Below are positions 1-6,335 of a DNA stretch of 27,352 nucleotides, one piece after another. A model generated the notes under the pieces. It worked only from the letters and a program-made list of their open reading frames with translations, was not told the DNA's origin and did no database searches. Position 1 is the first letter of the stretch, and every line of letters begins with the position of its first letter. Made by a program: the position numbers and the translations under genes. The stretch comes from CAYSLA01 sp964431685 (GTDB lineage Bacteria > Armatimonadota > UBA5829): positions 1 through 27,352 of the forward strand of contig CAYSLA010000031.1 in the NCBI GenBank assembly GCA_964431685.1. The letters are read 5' to 3'.

Positions 1-58
1 ATAATCAGCTCGATTTTCTATACACCCTGTTCAGAATTTGGTTGGTAAGGGACTATGA

Positions 59-94
59 GTCCCATAGGTCCCATAAGTCCTATACGTCCCATTC
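59..94. repeat. Nonamer tandem array, 4 x 9 bp
   Basis: Four head-to-tail 9-bp units, GTCCCATAG, GTCCCATAA, GTCCTATAC and GTCCCATTC, lie just before the ribosome binding site of the first complete gene. The same unit in the opposite orientation forms a 4-unit array at 10136-10171. The periodicity is read directly from the sequence; its function is unknown. Confidence 0.8.
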
Positions 95-115
95 CCTTCA
101 AAGGAGGCCGTGTTC

Positions 116-562
116 ATGATCGTAAGATACCAGAAAACCACCGGACAGTACGCTAACCTCGGCGACGGAATAAACTCAGACGGAAGTCTGAACGTGCGTA
201 TCGCCGGCTCACGTGGAGTGGTTGGCGCTGAGTCGGCTGTCACGTGGGTTACTGATCACCTGTCTGACGCACAGACCATCGATTACGCCGCTCCAACGAG
301 CCCTGGCGTGGAGTTCGCGGTGTTCGTCGTGAACGGGTGCGCATCGGTAAGCCTGACCGTGGACATCTACTGTCGCCAGAGTGCCGGGGGCAGCACGCAG
401 AACTTCCTGCTGACCTCGTTCTCCGTAGCGGCCAACAGCAAGCGAGTGTTGGCCATCAGTCACCTGTTCGCCGGGTCGGTCGGAGCGCGGATTGCTCTGA
501 CCCCGACTGCTCCGGCCACCGACGCCGAGACCGCGCGAGTGCTGGTGAGGGAGGTGGTCTGA
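116..562 (+). CDS. Unknown phage-cluster protein (148 aa)
   Basis: I do not recognise this family. The ATG at 116 is preferred to the GTG at 110 because AAGGAGG (101-107) sits 8 bases before the ATG but only 2 before the GTG. The product starts MIVRYQKTTGQ, has no signal peptide or membrane segment, and looks beta-rich, with many Val, Ser, Thr and Gly residues. Its stop overlaps the next ATG by one base (TGATG), so the two genes are probably translationally coupled. Its place upstream of phage head genes makes a minor structural or decoration protein a reasonable guess, but nothing in the sequence proves it. Confidence 0.6.
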   Translation: MIVRYQKTTGQYANLGDGINSDGSLNVRIAGSRGVVGAESAVTWVTDHLSDAQTIDYAAPTSPGVEFAVFVVNGCASVSLTVDIYCRQSAGGSTQNFLLTSFSVAANSKRVLAISHLFAGSVGARIALTPTAPATDAETARVLVREVV

Positions 563-903
563 TGCTGCACGAAGTCTCGTTTTGCCTGACATTTGCCAGC
601 CGCGAGAGCGCGATGGCGGTCTGGAACACAGTCGGTACCGCCTCTGCGAAGACGGCCCGCACACCTGAGGAGAGACCGCCGGCGATTACGGCCAAGTCTG
701 ATGATGCGTTCGAGGTCTCGGCGGTAATGCGGTTTGCGGACGTGGAAGACCAGACCCGGCTCGTCGATATCTTGCGGTCGGCTAAGGGGGCGAGCCTGCA
801 GGGCAGTCCGGGCCACATCCGCACGCACAAGTGTCTTCACGACGAGGGCAAGGCGTGCATCGATCTTGTATCGGATCGCTGGATAGGAGGCGACAAATGT
901 TGA
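562..903 (+). CDS. Unknown phage-cluster protein (113 aa)
   Basis: The product begins MLHEVSFCLTFASRES and is a small soluble protein of unrecognised family, with no membrane segment. The ATG at 562 overlaps the previous stop and follows a purine-rich GGTGAGGGAGGTGG stretch. The 3' end overlaps the LamG gene by 7 bp. Tight packing with both neighbours supports a real gene in a phage-type operon. The reading frame is open further upstream from 337, but that part lies inside the previous gene and looks like a shadow. No function can be assigned. Confidence 0.6.
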   Translation: MLHEVSFCLTFASRESAMAVWNTVGTASAKTARTPEERPPAITAKSDDAFEVSAVMRFADVEDQTRLVDILRSAKGASLQGSPGHIRTHKCLHDEGKACIDLVSDRWIGGDKC

Positions 904-1559
904 GGCCTGCGTCAACGCGTCGCCTGCCCCCGATCCATCCTGTCGAAGTGCCATCCGGGGTCTGTCTGTTCTGGGATTTCTCCGACACTGGCAATCTGCT
1001 CATAGACGGCTCGGGAAACGGCCATCACGGGGCAGTCACCGGTGCGATTGTCCAAGCCGGGCCCACAGGGCTGGTTCGGAGTTTTGACGGCATAGACGAC
1101 GGCGTGCTGTCGGTGGACTCAGTGCCGTTCAACGCCAGCGCATGGACATTGTCTGCATGGTTGTGTCTTCGTGACGTAGACACCTGGCAACTGCTCATGG
1201 GCTGGAACTTCGGTCTTCATCCGGAGATTGCTTGCGAGGCAGGCGGTGTGGCCGTCTACTACGCTGATACTCTCGCCGCATACAGCCCCGATACGGTCTT
1301 CGCTCTCAACGAGTGGGTGCACGTCGCTGTGACCTGGACCACTGGCGGACGGCACTCGATATACGCGAACGGGGCGAGTCTGTCTCTGGGACTGAATGAC
1401 GCTCCGGAGTATTTCTCGGAGAGCGCTCCGTTCTACGTGAGCAATCCGAACAACCGTGTGAACGGCCTCATTGGCGAGGTCTTCGCGGCGAACCGCGCTA
1501 TGACCGCGCCGGAGATCGAGTCACACTATCGTGAGACATCCTGGAGGTATGTTGGATGA
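897..1559 (+). CDS. LamG/concanavalin A-like lectin domain protein
   Basis: The 220-aa product is almost entirely a LamG-like jelly-roll domain. Recognisable elements are a WDFSD start, GSGNGHHGA, RSFDGIDDG near residue 65, WTLSAWLCL near residue 83, NEWVHVAVTW near residue 140, and a closing GLIGEVFAANRAMTAPEI segment. These follow the usual LamG order. The ATG at 897 has AGGAGG at 885-890. The gene overlaps both neighbours, and its stop overlaps the protease ATG. LamG domains bind carbohydrates or proteins. In a head cluster this could be a surface-exposed decoration or adhesion protein, which is inference. No signal peptide is seen, which fits a virion component better than a secreted host protein. 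Confidence 0.75.
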   Translation: MLRPASTRRLPPIHPVEVPSGVCLFWDFSDTGNLLIDGSGNGHHGAVTGAIVQAGPTGLVRSFDGIDDGVLSVDSVPFNASAWTLSAWLCLRDVDTWQLLMGWNFGLHPEIACEAGGVAVYYADTLAAYSPDTVFALNEWVHVAVTWTTGGRHSIYANGASLSLGLNDAPEYFSESAPFYVSNPNNRVNGLIGEVFAANRAMTAPEIESHYRETSWRYVG

Positions 1560-2380
1560 TAGAACGCGAGGCAAAGCTGTTTGAGGCCGGCGCGTATCCG
1601 GACAAGGATGTGGAGATAACCGAAGCCGACCTGGACCGTATCGTGGCCGGGTTTGCGGAGGCGCCGGTGAAGGTGGAGCACGAGGACACCCCGTTCGACG
1701 GGGTTCTCGGGGCGCTTAAGCGCATCTGGCGGCGTGGACGGGAGCTTTTTGGCAGCATCGCTTTCACCCGTGAGGCCTGGGGGCTCATCGACCTTGCCGG
1801 TGCGCGAAGGCTGTCGATCGCGATCAGCCCCGACAAGTCCACGATAACCGAAGTGTCGCTCGTCAGGCGCCCGAGGGTCGCCGGAGCGGTCGTCTTTTCC
1901 ACCGGCGAGGTGGATGGAGAGCCAGTCAAAGGAGGCAATTGCATGAACCAGAACACGGAGAGCAGGCTGGAAGCCTGCACCACAACCAAAAGCACCACAA
2001 GTGAGGAGATGGCCCGGCTGGAGGCAAGAAATGCCGAGCTGGAGTTCAAGCTGAGAACGCGTGACGCGCAGGGAAAGGTGGATGCACTGAAGCGTGCCGG
2101 CAAGCTCGTGCCTGCCGCGGAGTCGTTCGCCACGGCCATTTTGGCCGCGGGCGGCGGCGCCGCGATTACGTTTGGTGATGAGACAGTGAGCGCTGCTCAG
2201 CTCTTTGAGCGGTTCATGGAGGCGATGCCGAAGGTCATCGAATTTGGCGAGAGGTCGGAGGCGGGCGGCCCGGCAACAGAGTTCAGCGCGGCGGAGCGCG
2301 CGGTGTTCGCGAAGCTGGGCGTATCAGAGGAGAAAGCCGCGCAGATCATAGGAGGTAACACAGCAGATGTCATACGCTAA
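1556..2380 (+). CDS. Mu I-like prohead protease/scaffold protein
   Basis: The 274-aa product resembles the Mu-like prophage I protein family. Residues 1-120 hold the protease-like part: a KVEHED segment near residue 43 with the candidate His, a GVLGALKRIW strand, and RRLSIAIS near residue 85 with the candidate Ser. A T/S-rich linker and a charged helical stretch (EEMARLEARNAELEFKLR) follow, typical of scaffold tails. These proteases cleave scaffold and capsid proteins during prohead maturation. The ATG overlaps the LamG stop, and the 3' end overlaps the DUF2190-like gene by 14 bp. Position upstream of the capsid gene matches Mu-type order. Catalytic residues are proposed by analogy only. Confidence 0.7.
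   Translation: MIEREAKLFEAGAYPDKDVEITEADLDRIVAGFAEAPVKVEHEDTPFDGVLGALKRIWRRGRELFGSIAFTREAWGLIDLAGARRLSIAISPDKSTITEVSLVRRPRVAGAVVFSTGEVDGEPVKGGNCMNQNTESRLEACTTTKSTTSEEMARLEARNAELEFKLRTRDAQGKVDALKRAGKLVPAAESFATAILAAGGGAAITFGDETVSAAQLFERFMEAMPKVIEFGERSEAGGPATEFSAAERAVFAKLGVSEEKAAQIIGGNTADVIR
1943..2380 (+). CDS. Nested in-frame scaffold product (Mu Z-like)
   Basis: Inside the protease gene, AAAGGAGG at 1928-1935 lies 7 bases before an in-frame ATG at 1943 (387 bases, exactly 129 codons, after the main start). Translation from here would give a 145-residue protein, MNQNTESRLEA onward, that contains only the helical scaffold part. Mu makes its scaffold Z in this way from the 3' part of gene I, and lambda does the same with C and Nu3. 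The binding site is stronger than that of the full-length gene. Use of the start is inferred. Confidence 0.55.
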   Translation: MNQNTESRLEACTTTKSTTSEEMARLEARNAELEFKLRTRDAQGKVDALKRAGKLVPAAESFATAILAAGGGAAITFGDETVSAAQLFERFMEAMPKVIEFGERSEAGGPATEFSAAERAVFAKLGVSEEKAAQIIGGNTADVIR

Positions 2381-2822
2381 CACAACCGCAGCCCGTGACA
2401 ACAAGGCCGCCGAGGGGACGATTGTCGCCCTCAAGATGGCCGCCGCGAAAGTCTACAAAGGCTCGCTCGTGACTCTGGACGCGAGCGGATATGCCACCTA
2501 CGCCCAGGTCGGCGCAAACCTGCCTTTCGCGGGCGTCGCCTATGAGACCGTCGACAACTCCGGCGGCTCGGCTGGCGACAAGACCATCAGGGTCTGGGTT
2601 TCCGGAGTGTTCTCGCTGGTGACTGCCAGCGCGGCCCAGGCCTGGGTTGGCACCGAGGTCTGGCTGGACTCCGGCAGCAGCGGCACGCCCGTGCACGTCG
2701 CGCACTCCGACCCCGGCGCAACCGCCCTCAAAGTCGGCGTTGTCACGGAGGTGGTCAGCCAGACCGAAGTCCGTGTCCGTGTCGACGGCTACGCAATGAA
2801 ACAGCTCTGCGATGGAACGTAA
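2367..2822 (+). CDS. DUF2190-like capsid-associated protein
   Basis: The 151-aa product matches the pattern of DUF2190 phage proteins: an N-terminal KAAEGTIVALKMAAA segment, a KVYKGSLVTLDASGYA turn, then Gly/Ala-rich strands with FAGVAYETVDN and an IRVWVSGVFSLV strand. Such proteins commonly sit between the prohead protease and the major capsid gene and are thought to be head decoration or head-completion proteins. The ATG overlaps the protease gene by 14 bp and follows AGGAGG in its 3' end. A 104-bp gap with a repeat hairpin separates it from the capsid gene. Confidence 0.7.
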   Translation: MSYANTTAARDNKAAEGTIVALKMAAAKVYKGSLVTLDASGYATYAQVGANLPFAGVAYETVDNSGGSAGDKTIRVWVSGVFSLVTASAAQAWVGTEVWLDSGSSGTPVHVAHSDPGATALKVGVVTEVVSQTEVRVRVDGYAMKQLCDGT

Positions 2823-2830
2823 TGCTCTGA

Positions 2831-2883
2831 TGGACTATATGGACGTGATGGACATGATCCCGTGTGTCCATTCCGTCCATTAA
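2831..2883. repeat. Nonamer array folding into a hairpin
   Basis: Three 9-bp units (ATGGACTAT, ATGGACGTG, ATGGACATG) are followed after 8 bases by two inverted units (TGTCCATTC, CGTCCATAA). GGACGTGATGGACA (2842-2855) can pair with TGTCCATTCCGTCC (2866-2879) at 12 of 14 positions. It lies in the gap before the capsid gene, so it could act on capsid expression. No U-run follows, so it is not a classic terminator. Confidence 0.65.
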
Positions 2884-2926
2884 TGTCAATCTCCATCCCC
2901 TCTTCTCTTTCCCAAGGGAGGAAACC

Positions 2927-3832
2927 ATGCCCATAACATCCAGCGATCTTCCGCTTGACGCCCTGTATACCGGGCTCAACGTCGTCTTTCAGGACGCGTA
3001 TCGCTCGTCCGTCGACTCCGGTCTGCGCAGCCGGATATCCACCCAGATCCCGACGAACTCGGATAGCGAGGACTACGCCTGGCTGGGCGGAGTGCCCGAT
3101 GTGCGCGAGTTCATCGGCGAGAGACAGGTGCGCGACCTGTCGGCTTTCAGCTACTCGATCGCCAACAAGGTCTGGGAGAACACCATCTCAGTTGACCGGT
3201 CGGCGATTGACCACGACAAGTACGGTCTGATAAAGACCAGGGTGCAGGAACTGGCGGCTGCTCAGGCGAGGTTCCAGGATCAGCTTGTCTTCGAGATTCT
3301 GGCCGGGGGGTTCACCGCCGCCTGCTATGACGGCAAGTACTTCTTCGACACCACCCACGCTGGCGGCAGCAACAAAGGCACGGATGCTCTGACGGCAGCC
3401 TCGCTGAGCGCGGCGATTACGGCCATGATGAAGCTCACCGATGACCAGGGTACAAACCTGGGAGTGAGGCCGGACACGCTGGTGGTACCACCGGATTTGC
3501 AGTGGACCGCGCGCGAGCTGCTGGAGAGCCGCTACTACCCGGAGAAGCTCACCAGCACGGACACCCAGAAGCTGGCGGTTAACGTGCTGGCGGGGTCACT
3601 GGACCTGGTGGTCAGCCCGTACCTGTCGGACACCAACAACTGGTATGTGCTCTGCACCGGTCGCGTCATCAAACCGCTCATCTTCCAGCTCGACGCTCCG
3701 GTCGAGTTCCAGGCTCTGGAGAAGGAGAGCGAGTCCGGGTTTATGCGCGGGCAGTATCTCTACGGCACCTACGCCCGCTACAACGCGGGCTACGGCCTGT
3801 GGCAGTACGCCTTCGGATCACTGGTGGGGTAG
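2927..3832 (+). CDS. Mu gpT-like major capsid protein
   Basis: The 301-aa product resembles the Mu-like major head subunit gpT family, which builds the icosahedral shell. The N-terminal half has LNVVFQDAY, then a DYAWLGGVPDVREFIGERQ block near residues 45-65, followed by SYSIANKVWENTISVDRSAIDHD. Later come FFDTTHAGGSNKGTDALTAASL and GVRPDTLVVPPDLQWTARELL. The last is the typical 'known values, predefined array' capsid stretch. Length fits the family (about 300 aa). The ATG at 2927 is chosen because GGGAGG (2916-2921) lies 5 bases upstream. An in-frame ATG at 2884 has no such site. After this gene the + strand phage genes stop until 9209. Confidence 0.85.
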   Translation: MPITSSDLPLDALYTGLNVVFQDAYRSSVDSGLRSRISTQIPTNSDSEDYAWLGGVPDVREFIGERQVRDLSAFSYSIANKVWENTISVDRSAIDHDKYGLIKTRVQELAAAQARFQDQLVFEILAGGFTAACYDGKYFFDTTHAGGSNKGTDALTAASLSAAITAMMKLTDDQGTNLGVRPDTLVVPPDLQWTARELLESRYYPEKLTSTDTQKLAVNVLAGSLDLVVSPYLSDTNNWYVLCTGRVIKPLIFQLDAPVEFQALEKESESGFMRGQYLYGTYARYNAGYGLWQYAFGSLVG

Positions 3833-3849
3833 GTGACCCAACATGGATG

Positions 3850-3901
3850 CACAGGATACACAGGATAGAGCCAATTGACAATTGACAGTGGACAATTGAC
3901 A
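3850..3901. repeat. Short tandem repeats, 2 x 9 bp and 4 x 7 bp
   Basis: CACAGGATA occurs twice in tandem (3850-3867). After 6 bases come four 7-bp units (ATTGACA, ATTGACA, GTGGACA, ATTGACA) at 3874-3901. The latter resemble in style the heptamer repeats known from cyanobacterial intergenic regions. Confidence 0.75.
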
Positions 3902-3934
3902 ATGAATGGATTCTGCGTGCTACGTAGTGCGTAG

Positions 3935-3956
3935 GGGAGCACTTCAACGTGCTCCC
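3935..3956. repeat. Palindrome, 8-bp arms
   Basis: GGGAGCAC (3935-3942) and GTGCTCCC (3949-3956) form a perfect stem around a 6-base loop. There is no U-run next to it. Confidence 0.6.
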
Positions 3957-4023
3957 GAATGCGCACCCAGTGACCTCGTCCTATGCTTCGCGGGCGTGTG
4001 CCCCGAAGACCTGACGGGATCGT

Positions 4024-4068
4024 GTTTCGGGACTTGAGTGGAGCACCGCGAAACGGAAGTCCCGAAAC
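4024..4068. repeat. Inverted repeat, 12-bp arms
   Basis: GTTTCGGGACTT (4024-4035) and AAGTCCCGAAAC (4057-4068) are perfect inverted copies separated by 21 bases. The form suits a small palindromic repeat element; the function is unknown. Confidence 0.65.
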
Positions 4069-4113
4069 ATGCGACGCCGGATAAGCACGACGTCATGCCG
4101 AAGCACCACGTCA

Positions 4114-4132
4114 TGCCGGACTTGATCCGGCA
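4114..4132. repeat. REP-like palindrome
   Basis: TGCCGGA and TCCGGCA flank a CTTGA loop, preceded by CGTCA. From general knowledge this looks like a dispersed palindromic repeat seen in many bacterial genomes. A shortened CGTCATGCCGAAGC copy lies just upstream at 4091-4104. Confidence 0.6.
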
Positions 4133-4190
4133 CCCATCCGGGGGAGTGGTGGGCCATAGACCGAGTTCAGGGCGACGTATGCGCGTTTCC

Positions 4191-4221
4191 CGTCCCTCCA
4201 GGCATTGCGTCTGGAGGGACG
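4191..4221 (-). terminator. Stem-loop after the PEP-CTERM gene
   Basis: CGTCCCTCCAG (4191-4201) and CTGGAGGGACG (4211-4221) form a perfect 11-bp stem with a 9-base loop, 17 bases past the stop of the minus-strand gene. It lacks a clear U-run on either side, so it may stabilise the transcript end or be another palindromic repeat rather than an intrinsic terminator. Confidence 0.4.
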
Positions 4222-4238
4222 AGGCTCAAATCCAAGGG

Positions 4239-4820
4239 CTAGATGCGGCGGCGTCTCATGCCCAGAAGCCCTGCAAACCCGCCTGCCAATGCGAGGGCTG
4301 AGGATGGCTCCGGCACGGCCGGCACCAGTGAAATGTTGTCCACCTGCGTGGAATAGTCGCTTCCGTACCGCTCGCCAATCAGCCTGATCGTCTGGCTCGC
4401 GGCGGTCGCGGTGAACTGGAGGCTGAACGTTCCCCATGTTCGCAGCGGCAGCGGCTGGTCGAAATCCCAGATAGTGCTGTCTATTTGCACGCTGAAGGCG
4501 TTAGTGGACGGCCCCCTGGTGGTGTGATAAGCGCGGAAATCGCCGGTCAAGGTGTACACCCACCCAGGATTGAGCCCGCCTACCACCTGAGATATCTCAG
4601 GGTCTACCGAGCCACCGCCCGCGTTCAGGACGAAAGCGTTTCCTGGGTTACCGTCTGCTCTGATCCCACCGGCCCCGTCCACGCCGGACACTGTCCAGTT
4701 TGCCGTGCCGGCATCGAAGGTGCCGTTCAAGATGAGGTTCGTGGTGATAGCAGCGGCTCCGGTCGCCAGCGTAGACGCGAGCACCAGAGCGCAGATCGCC
4801 GAGTAGATTATTAACTTCAT
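4239..4820 (-). CDS. Secreted PEP-CTERM-anchored protein
   Basis: The 193-aa product has a signal peptide (MKLIIYSAICALVLASTLA, cleavage likely after TGAAA) and a beta-rich body opening with NLILNGTFDAGTANWTVSG, as in carbohydrate-binding-module-like domains. It ends in a PEP-CTERM tail: VPEPSS, a hydrophobic Ala/Gly/Leu helix, then GMRRRRI. Such tails are recognised and cleaved by exosortase at the cytoplasmic membrane, and the protein is then exported to the surface or matrix. No exosortase gene is in the window. AAAGGAA lies 8 bases before the ATG. The gene runs against the flanking phage genes. A decayed relative of the same tail is found at 8130-8219. Confidence 0.85.
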   Translation of the reverse strand: MKLIIYSAICALVLASTLATGAAAITTNLILNGTFDAGTANWTVSGVDGAGGIRADGNPGNAFVLNAGGGSVDPEISQVVGGLNPGWVYTLTGDFRAYHTTRGPSTNAFSVQIDSTIWDFDQPLPLRTWGTFSLQFTATAASQTIRLIGERYGSDYSTQVDNISLVPAVPEPSSALALAGGFAGLLGMRRRRI

Positions 4821-4948
4821 TTACGTGTTCCTTTCACCGATCCAAGATCGCGAGCCACGTGCGCCCGCGAGATGAAAGCCCCATCAACCCAGGATGTCTC
4901 GCACAAAACGGGCGCTCCAAGTTTGTTGGAGTTCTTTCAGCTTGTTTC

Positions 4949-4975
4949 ATTATACCCAAGTTTTCGCGTAAGCAA
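4949..4975 (-). promoter_or_regulatory. Possible promoter for the PEP-CTERM gene
   Basis: On the minus strand a perfect TATAAT (4954-4949) lies about 130 bases before the gene start. A TTGCTT (4975-4970) 15 bases further upstream is a poor and closely spaced -35 candidate. Only the -10 box is convincing. Confidence 0.35.
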
Positions 4976-5231
4976 TCGTACGCTTGGTTGGAATCTGCAG
5001 GGGGTTGGGGTGTTCCATAAGGACTCGGGTTGATGGTGAGCTATGCCCTGATTCGGACAAGCAGTTGTGGTGCAGGCTTCCAGCCTGCTTTTCCAGATGA
5101 TGGGTCCATGCAGGCAGGATGCCCCGCATCAAAACGTCATGCTGGGCCTAGTTGACCGTTAGGTTCATTGCATCGTGCGCCCCAAGCCTTGAATCTCGAG
5201 AGCTCGAAAACACCAATACATTCGCACGTTT
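4976..5231. other. Gene-free stretch with one palindrome
   Basis: No plausible gene is seen between the two minus-strand genes here. GCAGGCT (5072-5078) and AGCCTGC (5082-5088) form a 7-bp stem around TCC, followed by TTTT on the + strand. It resembles a dispersed GCAGGCTTCCAGCCTGC-type repeat. On the minus strand it sits between the end of the zinc-ribbon gene and the PEP-CTERM gene. Confidence 0.5.
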
Positions 5232-6182
5232 TCAGTCGCGATCCAGCCTGTAGGTTTCTTCGTGCCCGTCCTGCCAGACGTGAGCATAGGCGTCTTGGCC
5301 GGGGAAGCGATTGCCGAAATTCAGTGCCGTGTATCGGGCTAAGGTCTGCAGCTGTTCGGCACTAGTGTAGCCTTGAACGTGAAGTGTTATGGACACCCAT
5401 CCCGGGTGCGGATGGGCCTTGATGTTCCTTGTCTTTCCGCTGAACGTCCGATCGATATAGGCCAACCAGTCTTTCATCCATTGCTGCAGCTGTGTGTCGC
5501 TTACAGTGGTCCTTGTCGTCGCGGACGCTGGGAGGCTAGGCTCCCAGATGGAGTAGAATGACGGTTCTGTTCGAAGTTGTGAAAACGACTCTGGCATATC
5601 TTTCCTCTCGCCGGGCTCAAAGTCGCAGAGGAGAAACTCGACCGGCCTGCAGCTGTCGAGCATGTTCCCATCTATGTCGAACAATGCCACCTCAACCGTG
5701 GGCTGGGTGGCAGTATCTGAAGTGTTGGCGATACTTACACTGACTTCCAGAGAGTCCCTGTCTCCTGAGAAGACCAGTGACTCGACAACACATCTGGTGA
5801 GTGAAATGGGTTGTCTGTCTTCCGTTCCATATCCTGGGAAGAGGCGGACATTGGCAACTCGTGAAGAAAGGCGTGCAAATGTGCTTCTGACGCGCTCTTC
5901 TCGTGCAGCTCCGCGGTTAACGCTTACGCCCACAGCGATTCCGATCACTACAAAGACGCCGATCAGTACAAGCGACGCACGCGTCAAGGATGCGGTACTA
6001 TCCAGTCGCCGGACTGGCGGAGTCACCGTCACAGGAGCCTTAGCTGACAGCTGCTGCCGCGGAGCTCCAGTTCCCGACGCCTTTGGGCTCAGGGGACTGC
6101 TGCAGTTGTAACACTGAATGCGGTCTGGCATGTTGTTTCGCCCACACCGACTACACACCAGTCTCTTTGTTCCGTGGTCCAT
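5232..6182 (-). CDS. Zinc-ribbon, single-TM protein of unknown function
   Basis: The 316-aa product starts MDHGTKRLVCSRCGR and has a four-Cys zinc ribbon (Cys10, Cys13, Cys24, Cys27). A Ser/Pro/Thr linker leads to one membrane helix (about residues 67-87, ASLVLIGVFVVIGIAVGV). A long outer domain follows, with a beta-sandwich-like part (SLEVSVSIANTSDTATQPTVEVALFD) of the kind seen in FxLYD-like or DUF4352-like domains. The zinc ribbon would face the cytoplasm. The ATG at 6182 is preferred over one 45 bases upstream because GAGGAG lies immediately before it. Zinc ribbon plus TM plus beta domain is a common layout in envelope proteins of unknown role. I cannot name a function. Confidence 0.65.
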   Translation of the reverse strand: MDHGTKRLVCSRCGRNNMPDRIQCYNCSSPLSPKASGTGAPRQQLSAKAPVTVTPPVRRLDSTASLTRASLVLIGVFVVIGIAVGVSVNRGAAREERVRSTFARLSSRVANVRLFPGYGTEDRQPISLTRCVVESLVFSGDRDSLEVSVSIANTSDTATQPTVEVALFDIDGNMLDSCRPVEFLLCDFEPGERKDMPESFSQLRTEPSFYSIWEPSLPASATTRTTVSDTQLQQWMKDWLAYIDRTFSGKTRNIKAHPHPGWVSITLHVQGYTSAEQLQTLARYTALNFGNRFPGQDAYAHVWQDGHEETYRLDRD

Positions 6183-6335
6183 ATGCTCCTCGGCTGTCCT
6201 ATGTTTGATGCGCTTTCTACACCGCAACCCCGGCTTGCAGACCGTTTGTTATCAGTGTTCGACGGAGAAGCGTCATATCCTTCTTCTCTCCATTCCCGAC
6301 CCGTGAGATCCCAAGCCACGTTGACGTCCTGGCTT

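Larger units (their letters stand above)
3833..4238. other. Gene-free stretch packed with repeats
   Basis: This 406-bp stretch separates the capsid gene from the minus-strand block. I see no convincing gene. It holds two 9-bp repeats and four 7-bp repeats (3850-3901), then four palindromes (3935-3956, 4024-4068, 4114-4132, 4191-4221). It looks like a collecting site for small intergenic repeats, or the scar of an insertion boundary. Confidence 0.6.

Noticed and set aside
59..94. Phage attachment site
   Set aside because: The array is a 9-bp tandem repeat with an inverted, not direct, partner. There is no tRNA or integrase near it.
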